Source: Cellulosilyticum sp. (lineage in GTDB: Bacteria > Bacillota > Clostridia > Lachnospirales > Cellulosilyticaceae). Taken from it: a DNA stretch of 33,390 bases. Every line of letters starts with the position of its first letter. Positions within the stretch are counted from its first letter, which is position 1. The translations under genes and the position numbers were made by a program. The notes beneath the pieces were generated by a model. It did not search any database and had not been told where the DNA came from. It saw only the letters and a list, made by a program, of their open reading frames with translations. The stretch covers positions 1 to 33,390 of the forward strand of contig JAGAVZ010000273.1 in the NCBI GenBank assembly GCA_017941635.1, read 5' to 3'. Positions 1 through 8,771 of the stretch are shown here, one piece after another.

Positions 1-2
1 AA

Positions 3-2225
3 GTTATTAAGTTTAAAACGAATATTGATAGAAATGCCAATCAGATAAGCTTTTATAATACACCTATTTTAAAAACGGATGATTTTACAATAATAGGGGA
101 AAAGTTTACATTAGGTGTTGGAACAAGTTCTATAGCTAAGAAAGGCGTATTAGCTAAGAGTTCACATACAATTACTTGGACGATTATAGTAAATAAGTCT
201 GGGTATAATATGCCTGCTAATACTATAATTGAAGATACTATTCCTGAAATGCTTGAGTTAGTTGATGAACCAACTATGACGCAGGGAGATGATCCAACAG
301 GGGAGAATAATACAGCTTCTGGCTTATATACTTGGGACGGAAATAGAGATGTCCTGACTTTTAAAGCAAGTAAAGGTTTTAATAATGTTCAAACCATCAC
401 TTATAAGACAGCTTTTAAAGATAATATGATTAGTATATGGGGGAATAATACATCAGACTATATTATTAAGGATGTAGTTCTTCTAAGGAAGGCGGAACTA
501 TTTGATTATTTACGTGCTACAGGGATTGTCAACGCTAAGTTTACGGTTATTACTAAAAAGGCAGTGAATGTTGATTATGATACTGGGCGAATTACTTGGT
601 CTATTGAACTGAATGAAAATAGGATGGAAATTCCTTCGGCCTTTTTTGTAGATCAGCTAGGTGAGCATCAATCCTATGATATAAATTCTTTTACTTTAAC
701 TAAAAATAGCAATGCTCCAGAACCTTTATCAGTAGTAGAATATAAGGATGAAAGTGATCATACTATAGGCGTTTCATATGATTTCTCACCCAAAAAAAAG
801 ATTAATAAATGGGATAAATATACTATTAGCTTTGATACGATTATAGAGGATAAAACACTTTTGGCACCTCATAATCCATCCATTATAGGTAATGCCTATA
901 TCGCAGGTGATACTATTGCACCGATTACTAATTTGCCATTTGGCATAGTGCCTAAAGGAGTACAGGCAATTAACACAACGCCTCTTCATTATAGTACGAC
1001 ATTAGTTCTAAAAGATGAAGTTACCAATACCCCAATACAAGGTGCTGTTTATACGCTTCATAATGAAATAGAAAACTCTTGGGTTCAGTATACAACTGAT
1101 GAAAAAGGAGAAATTACAGTCAAACTGCCTCATCCGGGTTTATATAGCTGGATAGAAAAAAAGATTTCAGATGGTTATGAAATAGACAATTTAAAGATAG
1201 AATTTGAAGTTACACCTGATAATAGTCATTTTGGAAGAACTATTTATGTTAAACAAGAAAATCATGATAACTTATTAGGTTCAGCAAAACTTTTATTAGT
1301 ATGTGCTGAAACATTAGAACCATTAAAAGGTGCACTTATTGGGCTTTATAACGAAGTGGATGAATGTATAAAGCAAGATTTTACAGATGATGAGGGTTAT
1401 TTTGTTGGAGATAATCTTGCACTTGGGACATATTATTTTCAAGAAATTCAAGCACCAATAGATTATCAATTAGACGCTTCAAAATACTTCATTACCCTTA
1501 CCAAAGACAAAATTAATCAGAGTATAACATTACATAATGCAAAAATAATACCAGAGAAACCAGAGGCACCAGAAACACCAGAGGCACCAGAAACACCAGA
1601 GGTGCCAGAGACACCAGAGACACCAGAGACACCAGAGACACCAGAGGTACTAGAGAAACCAGAGGCACCAGAAACACCAGAGGCACCAGAAACACCAGAA
1701 ACACCAGAGGCAACAGAGATGCCAGAGGTGCCAGACACACCAGAAGAATCAGATATTCCGGAAATACTAGAGGTATTAGAAGAACTAGATGCTCTAGAAG
1801 TAATAGAAGAATTAGAGAAGGTAGCAGGAGTATATATGCTAATAAAACCAGATGAAATGGTATCAGATGTTTTAACAGCATTAGAAGAAGGGGAACTTAT
1901 TGAGTTTCTTGAAGAGGAGTCTTTGCCAGGTTGTATCGCAAGTTTTAAACAGAGAATACAGTTACCTAAAGGCAAAATACTGAGGGCTTTGAGTAGGACT
2001 TTTGAAAATAGCAAGGAAGATATCCAATCCTTTGAGTTTGAGCAAAATATAAATGAACAGACAGATCCTTCTAATCCAATGAATAAGAATAATGACGTAG
2101 TGTTTAGAAGAGACAATAGTATGTTGATTCAGTGTATTATAAAAGTCAGTTTATGGATATTATTAATCGTATTATTGGTTATATTTGCGATTAAAGTGTA
2201 TCGACATTTTAAAAAGAAGCAATAG
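3..2225 (+). CDS. Cell-surface adhesin-like protein, 5'-truncated by the window edge
   Basis: The frame is open from base 3, so the gene starts upstream; the ATG at 210 has no ribosome-binding site and lies inside a domain. About 740 residues are visible. The first ~300 resemble the beta-rich adhesin/collagen-binding-type domains of Gram-positive surface proteins (for example ITWTIIVNKSG near base 165). Two SpaA/Cna-B-like domains follow at about 980-1260 and 1270-1545; the second has the typical Y-x-F-x-E-x-x-A-P-x-x-Y pattern (YYFQEIQAPIDY). Then come a Pro-Glu-x repeat, an acidic Leu/Glu-rich segment, a short folded region, and one C-terminal membrane segment (about 2136-2201) ending in KVYRHFKKKQ. 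I see no LPxTG sorting motif before the membrane segment, so anchoring is probably by the helix itself. The role in adhesion is inferred from domain type; the ligand is unknown. Confidence 0.8.
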   Translation, partial: VIKFKTNIDRNANQISFYNTPILKTDDFTIIGEKFTLGVGTSSIAKKGVLAKSSHTITWTIIVNKSGYNMPANTIIEDTIPEMLELVDEPTMTQGDDPTGENNTASGLYTWDGNRDVLTFKASKGFNNVQTITYKTAFKDNMISIWGNNTSDYIIKDVVLLRKAELFDYLRATGIVNAKFTVITKKAVNVDYDTGRITWSIELNENRMEIPSAFFVDQLGEHQSYDINSFTLTKNSNAPEPLSVVEYKDESDHTIGVSYDFSPKKKINKWDKYTISFDTIIEDKTLLAPHNPSIIGNAYIAGDTIAPITNLPFGIVPKGVQAINTTPLHYSTTLVLKDEVTNTPIQGAVYTLHNEIENSWVQYTTDEKGEITVKLPHPGLYSWIEKKISDGYEIDNLKIEFEVTPDNSHFGRTIYVKQENHDNLLGSAKLLLVCAETLEPLKGALIGLYNEVDECIKQDFTDDEGYFVGDNLALGTYYFQEIQAPIDYQLDASKYFITLTKDKINQSITLHNAKIIPEKPEAPETPEAPETPEVPETPETPETPETPEVLEKPEAPETPEAPETPETPEATEMPEVPDTPEESDIPEILEVLEELDALEVIEELEKVAGVYMLIKPDEMVSDVLTALEEGELIEFLEEESLPGCIASFKQRIQLPKGKILRALSRTFENSKEDIQSFEFEQNINEQTDPSNPMNKNNDVVFRRDNSMLIQCIIKVSLWILLIVLLVIFAIKVYRHFKKKQ
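1551..1748 (+). repeat. Tandem 9-bp repeat coding Pro-Glu-x triplets
   Basis: Twenty-two consecutive 9-bp units of the form CCAGAGNCA encode PEK/PEA/PET/PEV triplets, with a few degenerate units (LEK, TEM, PDT). They form a rigid, acidic spacer between the SpaA/Cna-B-like domains and the membrane-proximal part of the surface protein. Near-identical units make the array prone to length change by slippage, always in frame because the unit is 9 bp. Confidence 0.9.
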
Positions 2226-2246
2226 ATTATTTTATGAGAACACATC

Positions 2247-2292
2247 AATGTCAAAGATAGAAGCATGAGCTCTATTCTTTGGCATTTTTTTT
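2247..2292 (+). terminator. Rho-independent terminator of the surface-protein gene
   Basis: Imperfect stem AATGTCAAAGATAGA with TCTATTCTTTGGCATT, followed by a run of T, 22 bases after the surface-protein stop codon. Confidence 0.8.
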
Positions 2293-2402
2293 GGATTAAA
2301 ATTTACCGTAATAACTTCTAAATAACCTAAGTGGTGAATAAGATGATAAAATTAGAATAAATAGAAAAATGTAAAATTGGATACAAAATTAGAACATAAA
2401 TG

Positions 2403-2431
2403 TTGACACTACAAATTATTGTTGTTAAAAT
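2403..2431 (+). promoter_or_regulatory. Sigma-A-type promoter of the ilv-leu operon
   Basis: Perfect -35 TTGACA (2403-2408), 17-bp spacer and -10 TAAAAT (2426-2431). Predicted transcription start is near 2438, just ahead of the T-box leader. An inverted repeat, TACTAAT (2431-2437) and ATTAGTA (2450-2456), starts within the -10 and covers the start site. Confidence 0.8.
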
Positions 2432-2460
2432 ACTAATAAATTAAAAATCATTAGTAAATG

Positions 2461-2738
2461 CAATGAAAGAGAATAGCTTTTGCGGTAGCAATTTCAGAGA
2501 GTTAGTGGTGCTGTGAACTAACATTGTGGTCAAAAGCGGCTCGCTCTGGAGCAGATTTCTGAACGGCTATAGTATGTAGTTATGATATATAGTTATGTAG
2601 GAAGAGTCCGGAAGCCCCGTTATAGGCAAGGGTTTGATAGAACCTAGTGAGTGGTTAAGTTTATCTTTGGGTAAATTTAGCAAGATGGGTGGTAACACGT
2701 GGAATAATCCTCGTCCCGTTATGGGATGGGGTTTTTTT
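2461..2738 (+). promoter_or_regulatory. T-box leader, leucine specifier CUC
   Basis: A tRNA-sensing T-box attenuator ahead of ilvB. Stem I closes with ATAGC (2473-2477) and GCTAT (2566-2570) and contains the distal AGAGAG element near 2495. The specifier codon CTC (Leu) is at 2540-2542, placed nine bases before GAG, as I recall from well-studied T-boxes. The T-box sequence GGGTGGTAACACG (2688-2700) carries the UGGU bulge (2690-2693), which can pair with the uncharged ACCA end of tRNA-Leu. When uncharged tRNA-Leu binds, the antiterminator forms and the operon is read. Motif placement was done by eye; the tRNA identity rests on the specifier and the U in UGGN. Confidence 0.9.
2709..2738 (+). 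terminator. Regulated terminator of the T-box leader
   Basis: A 9-bp stem, CCTCGTCCC with GGGATGGGG (two G-U pairs), loop GTTAT, then seven T. It competes with the antiterminator that uses the T-box sequence just upstream. Confidence 0.88.
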
Positions 2739-2757
2739 GTACAAAATTTAAGGACAC

Positions 2758-2793
2758 AATACATGTTATTAGAGTAAAAAAATGACATGTATT
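2758..2793 (+). other. Perfect 9-bp inverted repeat between attenuator and ilvB
   Basis: AATACATGT (2758-2766) and ACATGTATT (2785-2793) are exact reverse complements, 18 bases apart, ending nine bases before the ilvB ribosome-binding site. It could be an mRNA hairpin left after read-through or an operator. No regulator is identified. Confidence 0.5.
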
Positions 2794-2815
2794 TGGAGAT
2801 TAAGGAGGATTCTGC

Positions 2816-4423
2816 ATGAAATTGTCTGATGTAATGATGCGTTGCTTACAAGAAGAGCATGTGGATACCGTATTTGGTTATCCAGGAGCAGCTGTAATTG
2901 ATATTTATGAGTCTTTAAGGACCTCATCTATTCATCATGTACTGGTTCGCCAAGAACAAGCAGCCGTCCATGCAGCAAGTGGATACGCTAGAACAACTGG
3001 TAAAGTTGGTGTATGCCTCGCAACTTCAGGACCTGGAGCAACAAACTTAATTACAGGTATTGCAACAGCTTATATGGATTCGATTCCTATGGTCATTTTT
3101 ACAGGTCAAGTAAGGTCTAATTTAATAGGAAGAGATGTATTTCAAGAAGTAGACATCACAGGAGCCACAGAACCTTTTATCAAGCACAGTTACTTAATTA
3201 AAGACCCAAAAGAATTTCCTCGCATTGTAAAAGAAGCTTTTTATATTGCACGAACAGGAAGACCTGGCCCAGTGCTTATTGATATTCCAATGGATTATCA
3301 AGTAGCACAGATTGAATATCATCCACCAAAGGAAGTTCATATCAGAGGCTATAAACCAACAGTAGAAGGACATATGGGCCAAATCAAAAAGGCCATTAAA
3401 TTACTACAAAATAGCAAACGTCCGCTAGTTTGTGCTGGTGGAGGTGTCATTTTAGCAGATGCAGCCAAAGAGTTAATGGCATTTGTTGAGAAGGCACAAA
3501 TACCAATGGTACACACATTGATGGGATTGGGGGCACTACCAACCAACCATATGTACAATGAAGGCATGATTGGAAGTCATGGTTTTCATCATTCTAACTG
3601 GGCACTTAAACATGCTGATACGATTCTATTTATAGGGGCACGTATTGCAGACCGTGCAGTAGCCAATGTAGGGATTTTAGATGAAAATGCCAATATCATA
3701 CATATCGATGTAGACCCAGCAGAAATTGGTAAGATTACTTCTGCTACGATTCCATTAGTTGGGGATGCAAAAAAAGTACTAGGGGAAATGTTACCTCTCA
3801 TTAAACCATTAGAAACCAAAGAGTGGAATGAAGAAATCAGAGCACATAAAGAGCAAATGATAGAAGAACATCCAGAAAATGCAGTAAGTCCAAAGCTTGT
3901 TATTAGAAAGCTTTCTGAGCTTTTAGATGATGAAGCCATTGTGGCAGCAGATGTTGGTCAAAATCAATTCTGGACTGTACGCAATATGGAGCTAAAAGGA
4001 AATCGTAAACTCATTTGTTCAGGTGGTTTTGGAACCATGGGTTATTCCCTTCCCGCAGCAGTAGGAGCTGCTGTTGGTAATAAAGATAAGCAAGTTGTAA
4101 CGATTATGGGTGATGGTAGTTTCCAAATGAGTTTATTTGAACTTGGTACCTTAATCCAAGAACGTGTTAAACCAGTGATCATTCTATTTAATAATAGTGG
4201 TTTAGGTATGGTAAGAGAATTACAAAGAAGAGTAGATTTAAAAGAGCATGGGGTTGCCTTGAACTGTAATCCAGATTTTATAAAGCTTGTAAGTGCTTAC
4301 GGTATTCAGACGAAACGTATTGCCCATGGTGCAGAAGTAGAAGCTGCATTACAAGAAGCACTTTGTAGCGATGCACCATATTTCTTAGAGTTTATTGTAA
4401 GTGATAAGGAATCTACATTATAA
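2816..4423 (+). CDS. ilvB: Acetolactate synthase large subunit, first copy
   Basis: ThDP-dependent condensation of two pyruvates to acetolactate, or of pyruvate with 2-oxobutyrate, the first common step to valine, leucine and isoleucine. The 535 residues show the family layout: an N-terminal pyrimidine-binding domain with GYPGAAVIDIYE and the catalytic Glu (E47 in RQEQAAVHAA), a central FAD/ThDP domain, and a C-terminal ThDP site GDG (432-434) to NN (459-460). The start ATG follows AAGGAGG by seven bases. It differs from the textbook large subunit: it has RQEQAAVHAASGYAR where the downstream copy has HEQGASHAADGYAR, and MVRELQ (Leu469) where the copy has MVRQWQ. First gene after the T-box, 152 bases ahead of the regulatory subunit gene ilvN, so an AHAS role is likely. 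Confidence 0.9.
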   Translation: MKLSDVMMRCLQEEHVDTVFGYPGAAVIDIYESLRTSSIHHVLVRQEQAAVHAASGYARTTGKVGVCLATSGPGATNLITGIATAYMDSIPMVIFTGQVRSNLIGRDVFQEVDITGATEPFIKHSYLIKDPKEFPRIVKEAFYIARTGRPGPVLIDIPMDYQVAQIEYHPPKEVHIRGYKPTVEGHMGQIKKAIKLLQNSKRPLVCAGGGVILADAAKELMAFVEKAQIPMVHTLMGLGALPTNHMYNEGMIGSHGFHHSNWALKHADTILFIGARIADRAVANVGILDENANIIHIDVDPAEIGKITSATIPLVGDAKKVLGEMLPLIKPLETKEWNEEIRAHKEQMIEEHPENAVSPKLVIRKLSELLDDEAIVAADVGQNQFWTVRNMELKGNRKLICSGGFGTMGYSLPAAVGAAVGNKDKQVVTIMGDGSFQMSLFELGTLIQERVKPVIILFNNSGLGMVRELQRRVDLKEHGVALNCNPDFIKLVSAYGIQTKRIAHGAEVEAALQEALCSDAPYFLEFIVSDKESTL

Positions 4424-4575
4424 GAAGTTATCTAGTTAATTAAGTATGCAGAAGAAAGAAGTGGCTGTAGATTAAACGATAAAGGTTGCTTGGTAGAACT
4501 GAGACTATAAAAGGATAGAAAGATCTTGGATATAAAACAAGAGATTATACAATATTGGGGAAAGAGGGAAAAACA

Positions 4576-5070
4576 ATGAAAAAGCATGTGTTATCAGTAC
4601 TCGTAGAAAATCACTCAGGTGTTCTTAGCCGTGTATCAGGCTTATTTAGTAGACGTGGCTATAATATTGATAGTTTATCTGTAGGGGAAACAGAAGACCC
4701 ACAAATCTCACGTATGACCATTGTGGCAGATGCAGATGAGTATACCCTAGAACAAATCAAAAAACAGCTTAATAAATTAGTGGATGTCATTAAAATTATT
4801 GAGCTTAAAGAAGAATGTTCTATTTATAGAGAACTTGCACTGATTAAAATTTCTGCAACAAAAGAAAACCGTGCAGAAATCATTGAGATTGCTAATATCT
4901 TTAGAGCACATATTGTAGATGTGGCAAATGAATCTATTGTTATAGAAGCAACAGGAGATCAAGGTAAAATCAGTGCCCTTAGCAATATGCTTATGCCATA
5001 TGGAGTAAAAGAAGTGATTCGTACAGGTCTTACAGCGCTTGAAAGAGGCGAAAAAGAGTTAAAGAATTAA
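4576..5070 (+). CDS. ilvN: Acetolactate synthase small (regulatory) subunit
   Basis: The regulatory subunit that gives acetolactate synthase its valine feedback and raises activity. 164 residues, the usual small-subunit size. An N-terminal ACT domain is recognisable from [19 protein letters not shown] and [12 protein letters not shown], followed by the second ACT-like half with LALIKISA and GLTALERG. The frame opens earlier at a TTG (4555), but the ATG at 4576 is preceded by AGAGGG at a good distance and starts the family's typical N-terminus [12 protein letters not shown], so that start is used. leuA begins 29 bases downstream. It is the only small subunit here for two large-subunit genes. 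Confidence 0.93.
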   Translation: MKKHVLSVLVENHSGVLSRVSGLFSRRGYNIDSLSVGETEDPQISRMTIVADADEYTLEQIKKQLNKLVDVIKIIELKEECSIYRELALIKISATKENRAEIIEIANIFRAHIVDVANESIVIEATGDQGKISALSNMLMPYGVKEVIRTGLTALERGEKELKN

Positions 5071-5099
5071 TAAACAAGGAAAATAAAAGGGGGATTAAC

Positions 5100-6632
5100 A
5101 TGTCAAACTTTGTTAGAATTTTTGATACCACACTTAGAGATGGAGAACAGTCACCAGGATGCAGCATGAACTTAAAAGAAAAATTAGAGATGGCACATCA
5201 ATTAGACCGTCTTGGTGTAGATATTATGGAAGCAGGGTTTGCCATTGCTTCACCTGGAGACTTTGCATCTGTTAAATCGATTGCAAAGGAAATGAAAAAT
5301 AGTTGTGTAGCCAGTCTTGCACGTGCACTGATAAAAGATATTGATGCAGCAGCAGAAGCTGTTAAAGCGGCTAAGTTTCCTAGAATACATACATTTATTG
5401 CGACATCTGATATTCATATGGCCTACAAACTTAAAATGACACCCGAACAAGTCTTAAATCAAGCAGTGGAAATGGTGAAATATGCTAAGAAGTATTGCTC
5501 GGATATTGAATTTTCAGCAGAAGATGCTTCTAGAACCAATCCAGCATTTTTATATCGCATTTTAGAAGCGGTTATTCAAGCTGGTGCTACAACAGTCAAT
5601 ATTCCAGATACAGTAGGGTATGCAGCACCAGAAGAATATGCTGCACTGATTAGAGGCATTAAAGAAAATGTACCTTCTATTGATAAGGCGATTATTTCCG
5701 TACACTGTCACAATGATTTAGGCCTTGGTGTAGCCAACTCATTAGCCGCACTTAAAGCGGGAGCAATGCAAATTGAATGTACGGTAAATGGAATTGGGGA
5801 ACGTGCTGGAAACTCTGCATTAGAAGAAATCGTTATGAATCTTAAAACAAGAAAAGATTATTATGGTATAGATACACGTATTAATACAAAGGAAATTTAT
5901 AAAACCAGTAAGCTCCTTAGCTCTATTACAGGGGTAAGAGTACAACCGAATAAAGCGATTGTGGGAGAAAATGCTTTTGCACATGAGTCAGGTATTCACC
6001 AACACGGTATGCTTGCAAATAAAGAAACTTATGAAATTATGACACCAGAATCCATTGGTCTTACAGAAAATAAATTAGTACTCGGTAAACACTCAGGTCG
6101 TCATGCTTTTGAAGAAAAGATTGTTTCTATGGGTTATGAATTAGATGAAGAAGCATTAAACAAAGCCTTTGAACAGTTTAAAGTCTTAGCAGATAAAAAG
6201 AAAGAAATCACAGACCGTGACTTAGAAGCACTTGTATGTAGAAAAGTAGTGAGTATTCCAGAGGCTTATAAATTAGACCGCTTTGTCATTAATGCAGGTA
6301 ATACCATTACAACGACTTCATCTATGCGTCTTCTTACAAAAACAGGTCATGTATTAGAAGAGGTGGTTTCATCTTATGATGGTCCAATTGATGCTTCTTA
6401 TAAAGCTATTGACCGTTTAGTTGGTAAGAAGTTTATGTTAGAAGACTTTGTGATTAATTCTGTAACAGGTGGAACCGATGCGCAAGGTGAGGTAAACGTT
6501 AAAATTAGAAATAAAGATAAAGTGTATAACGGACACGGCGTAAGCATGGATATTGTGGAAGCAAGTATTTTGGCTTATATTTCAGCTATTAATAGTATGA
6601 TTTATGACCAAGATGAAAATGGAAAGCGCTAA
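5100..6632 (+). CDS. leuA: 2-Isopropylmalate synthase
   Basis: Condenses acetyl-CoA with 2-oxoisovalerate, the committed step to leucine. 510 residues, normal length. The HMGL-like TIM barrel carries [12 protein letters not shown] (residues 9-20) and [10 protein letters not shown]. The metal ligands D14, H202, H204 and N238 fall at the positions known for E. coli LeuA. The linker region has [15 protein letters not shown], and residues from about 365 on match the LeuA allosteric (leucine-binding) domain. The start follows AAGGGGG by six bases. A long hairpin covers its stop codon (separate entry). Confidence 0.97.
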   Translation: MSNFVRIFDTTLRDGEQSPGCSMNLKEKLEMAHQLDRLGVDIMEAGFAIASPGDFASVKSIAKEMKNSCVASLARALIKDIDAAAEAVKAAKFPRIHTFIATSDIHMAYKLKMTPEQVLNQAVEMVKYAKKYCSDIEFSAEDASRTNPAFLYRILEAVIQAGATTVNIPDTVGYAAPEEYAALIRGIKENVPSIDKAIISVHCHNDLGLGVANSLAALKAGAMQIECTVNGIGERAGNSALEEIVMNLKTRKDYYGIDTRINTKEIYKTSKLLSSITGVRVQPNKAIVGENAFAHESGIHQHGMLANKETYEIMTPESIGLTENKLVLGKHSGRHAFEEKIVSMGYELDEEALNKAFEQFKVLADKKKEITDRDLEALVCRKVVSIPEAYKLDRFVINAGNTITTTSSMRLLTKTGHVLEEVVSSYDGPIDASYKAIDRLVGKKFMLEDFVINSVTGGTDAQGEVNVKIRNKDKVYNGHGVSMDIVEASILAYISAINSMIYDQDENGKR

Positions 6633-6647
6633 AAGCTTTTCATTTTC
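6615..6647 (+). other. 13-bp hairpin straddling the leuA stop codon
   Basis: GAAAATGGAAAGC (6615-6627) pairs along its whole length with GCTTTTCATTTTC (6635-6647), with one G-U pair. The leuA stop TAA (6630-6632) sits in the 7-base loop. No U-tract follows, so it is not a standard terminator. It more likely protects the 3' end of an upstream transcript or sets differential expression inside the operon. Confidence 0.65.
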
Positions 6648-6666
6648 AATAATAGAGGAGGGGCAT

Positions 6667-6915
6667 ATGGAAAAGATAGGATTTAAGAAAAAAGAGCAGG
6701 TTGAAGAGTCTAAACAAGAAGCTAAACAAGAAGTTCAAGTACAAAAGAAGTTTTATGAAATGCCTTGGTTTTGGATTTGCATCACTGTGATTGTCATGTG
6801 CCTAACTAAATCTAAAAAGATTATTATTTGTGGAAATGCCAATGGAAGTGGCCATGCAAATGGAAATAGATATGAAAATAGTTGGCATGATATAGCAACT
6901 AAACAAGAAAAATAG
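6667..6915 (+). CDS. Unrecognised small membrane protein inside the leu operon
   Basis: 82 residues; I do not recognise the family. The ATG at 6667 follows a strong GAGGAGGGG; an earlier in-frame ATG at 6604 lies within leuA and has no such site. Visible parts are a charged Lys/Glu/Gln-rich head that could be helical or coiled (KEQVEESKQEAKQEVQVQKK), one short hydrophobic segment FYEMPWFWICITVIVMCL, a basic KSKK flank, and a Gly/Asn-rich tail with an imperfect repeat (NANGSGHANGNRYEN). Cys residues lie in and just after the hydrophobic part. It sits between leuA and leuC (34 and 47 bases from them) on the same strand, so it is probably co-transcribed. A function in leucine metabolism is not shown. 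Confidence 0.65.
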   Translation: MEKIGFKKKEQVEESKQEAKQEVQVQKKFYEMPWFWICITVIVMCLTKSKKIIICGNANGSGHANGNRYENSWHDIATKQEK

Positions 6916-6962
6916 TAGAAGTTAAATCATAGTAGAGTATAAAGTTAGGGAGATGATGAATA

Positions 6963-8228
6963 ATGGGAATGACCATGACACAAAAAATACTAGCTGCACA
7001 TGCTGGTCTTAAAGAAGTTGTAGCAGGACAATTGATTGAGGCAGATTTAGACCTTGTATTAGGAAATGATATTACATCACCAGTTGCAATTAATGAATTT
7101 AATAAAATTGGAGCAACTTGTGTTTTTGATAAAGATAAAATTGCTTTAGTACCAGACCACTTTACACCTAATAAAGATATTAAGGCAGCAGAGCAATGTA
7201 AATGTGTACGTAACTTTGCAAATGATAAAGAAATTACAAATTACTTTGAAGTAGGTCAAATGGGAATTGAGCATGCATTAATACCAGAAAAAGGTTTAGC
7301 TGTTCCTGGAGATGTGATTATTGGGGCAGATTCACATACTTGTACTTATGGTGCACTTGGTGCTTTTTCTACAGGTATTGGTAGTACAGATATGGCAGCT
7401 GGTATGGCAACAGGTAAAGCTTGGTTTAAAGTTCCTTCAGCCCTTAAATTTGTTTTAACAGGAGCACCTACAAAATTTGTTTCAGGTAAAGATGTTATCT
7501 TACACATTATTGGTATGATTGGTGTAGATGGTGCGCTTTACAAATCAATGGAATTTGTAGGAGATGGTATTAAAAATCTCTCTATGGATTCTAGACTTGC
7601 AATGGCAAATATGGCAATTGAAGCAGGTGCTAAAAATGGAATTTTTGCTGTAGATGAAGTGACATTAGAATATGTAAAAGAACATAGTACAAAACCTTAT
7701 ACGGTATATGAAGCTGATGAAGATGCAGAGTATGATGCAGTGTATGAAATTGATTTATCTAAGATTCGTCCAACAGTTGCTTTTCCACATCTTCCTGAAA
7801 ATACAAGAACAGTAGATGAAATTGGTGAAACAGAAGTTAAGATTGACCAAGTAGTCATTGGTTCATGTACTAATGGTCGTCTTGAAGACCTTAGAGCAGC
7901 TAGAGATATTTTAAAAGGTAAAAAAGTTGATCCAAGTGTACGTTGTATCGTATTCCCAGGGACACAACAAATTTACTTAGATGCTATTAAAGAAGGTATT
8001 GTGACCGATTTAATTGAAGCAGGGGCAGTATTTAGTACAGCAACTTGTGGCCCATGTCTTGGTGGACATATGGGTATCTTAGCGGCAGGCGAAAGAGCTG
8101 TTTCTACAACGAATCGTAACTTTGTAGGACGTATGGGACATGTGGAATCAGAAGTTTATCTTGCAAGTCCAGCAGTGGCAGCAGCATCAGCTGTAACAGG
8201 TTATATTACCAATCCAGAAAGATTATAA
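6963..8228 (+). CDS. leuC: 3-Isopropylmalate dehydratase large subunit
   Basis: With LeuD it isomerises 2-isopropylmalate to 3-isopropylmalate through a labile [4Fe-4S] cluster. At 421 residues it belongs to the shorter LeuC type rather than the ~466-residue E. coli type. It starts [15 protein letters not shown], typical of that group. Cluster Cys are visible at C302 (IGSCTNGR), C362 and C365 ([11 protein letters not shown]). Substrate-region motifs include [18 protein letters not shown]. The start follows AGGGAGA by nine bases. The homoaconitase family is similar in sequence, but the leuA-leuD-leuB context fixes the role. Confidence 0.96.
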   Translation: MGMTMTQKILAAHAGLKEVVAGQLIEADLDLVLGNDITSPVAINEFNKIGATCVFDKDKIALVPDHFTPNKDIKAAEQCKCVRNFANDKEITNYFEVGQMGIEHALIPEKGLAVPGDVIIGADSHTCTYGALGAFSTGIGSTDMAAGMATGKAWFKVPSALKFVLTGAPTKFVSGKDVILHIIGMIGVDGALYKSMEFVGDGIKNLSMDSRLAMANMAIEAGAKNGIFAVDEVTLEYVKEHSTKPYTVYEADEDAEYDAVYEIDLSKIRPTVAFPHLPENTRTVDEIGETEVKIDQVVIGSCTNGRLEDLRAARDILKGKKVDPSVRCIVFPGTQQIYLDAIKEGIVTDLIEAGAVFSTATCGPCLGGHMGILAAGERAVSTTNRNFVGRMGHVESEVYLASPAVAAASAVTGYITNPERL

Positions 8229-8241
8229 GGAGGCACTCAAA

Positions 8242-8727
8242 ATGAATGCAAAAGGAACCGTATTTCGCTATGGCGATAATGTAGATACAGATGTTATTAT
8301 TCCAGCACGTTATTTAAACACACCAAATGGTAAAGAATTAGCGATGCACTGTATGGAAGATATTGATGCAAACTTTGTGAAAGAAGTTAAACAAGGTGAT
8401 GTGATTGTAGCAGATAAAAACTTTGGTTGTGGCTCATCTCGTGAGCATGCACCACTTGCTATTAAAGAAGCTGGGGTATCTTGTGTCATTGCAAGAACCT
8501 TTGCACGTATTTTCTATCGCAATGCCATTAATATTGGGCTTCCGATCTTAGAATGTGAAGCAGCAGCAGATGGCATTAGCAAAGGAGACCAAGTGGAAAT
8601 TAACTTTGACACAGGTGTGATTACTAATCTTACAAAAGGTGAATCATATCAAGCACAACCATTCCCACCATTTATGCAAGAAATTATTAAAAAGGGTGGA
8701 TTAGTAAATAAAATCAGAAATGCCTAA
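8242..8727 (+). CDS. leuD: 3-Isopropylmalate dehydratase small subunit
   Basis: The swivelling partner of LeuC that completes the active site. 161 residues, matching the short LeuD type that pairs with ~420-residue LeuC. Motifs are [17 protein letters not shown] near the N-terminus and [18 protein letters not shown] in the middle, both aconitase swivel-domain signatures. Its ribosome-binding site AAGGAGG overlaps the leuC stop codon, 13 bases separating the genes, which fits coupled synthesis of the two subunits. Confidence 0.97.
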   Translation: MNAKGTVFRYGDNVDTDVIIPARYLNTPNGKELAMHCMEDIDANFVKEVKQGDVIVADKNFGCGSSREHAPLAIKEAGVSCVIARTFARIFYRNAINIGLPILECEAAADGISKGDQVEINFDTGVITNLTKGESYQAQPFPPFMQEIIKKGGLVNKIRNA

Positions 8728-8771
8728 TCGTTAAATGCTTGAGTATTATGGTTATTAAGTGGGGGCTAAGT

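Noticed and set aside
210-212. ATG as start of the surface protein
   Set aside because: The frame is open to the left edge, there is no ribosome-binding site, and the ATG lies inside a beta-rich domain.
1551-1748. Repeat array as a CRISPR
   Set aside because: Units are 9 bp, contiguous, without spacers, and in frame with a protein; no cas gene is present.
1517-2116. 199-codon minus-strand frame with Gly-Val-Ser-Gly repeats, collagen-like
   Set aside because: It is the complement of the Pro-Glu-x repeat in the surface-protein gene. The 9-bp period keeps several frames open; there is no ribosome-binding site, and the plus strand shows the real domains.
4555-4557. TTG as start of ilvN
   Set aside because: The ATG at 4576 has a better-placed AGAGGG and gives the family's normal N-terminus.
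4424-4575. Second T-box or riboswitch between ilvB and ilvN
   Set aside because: No T-box sequence, terminator hairpin or U-tract is visible; only a weak short stem near 4522-4546.
6604-6666. Longer start for the small membrane protein, overlapping leuA
   Set aside because: The strong GAGGAGGGG lies directly before the ATG at 6667, and the hairpin over the leuA stop would be inside the longer frame.
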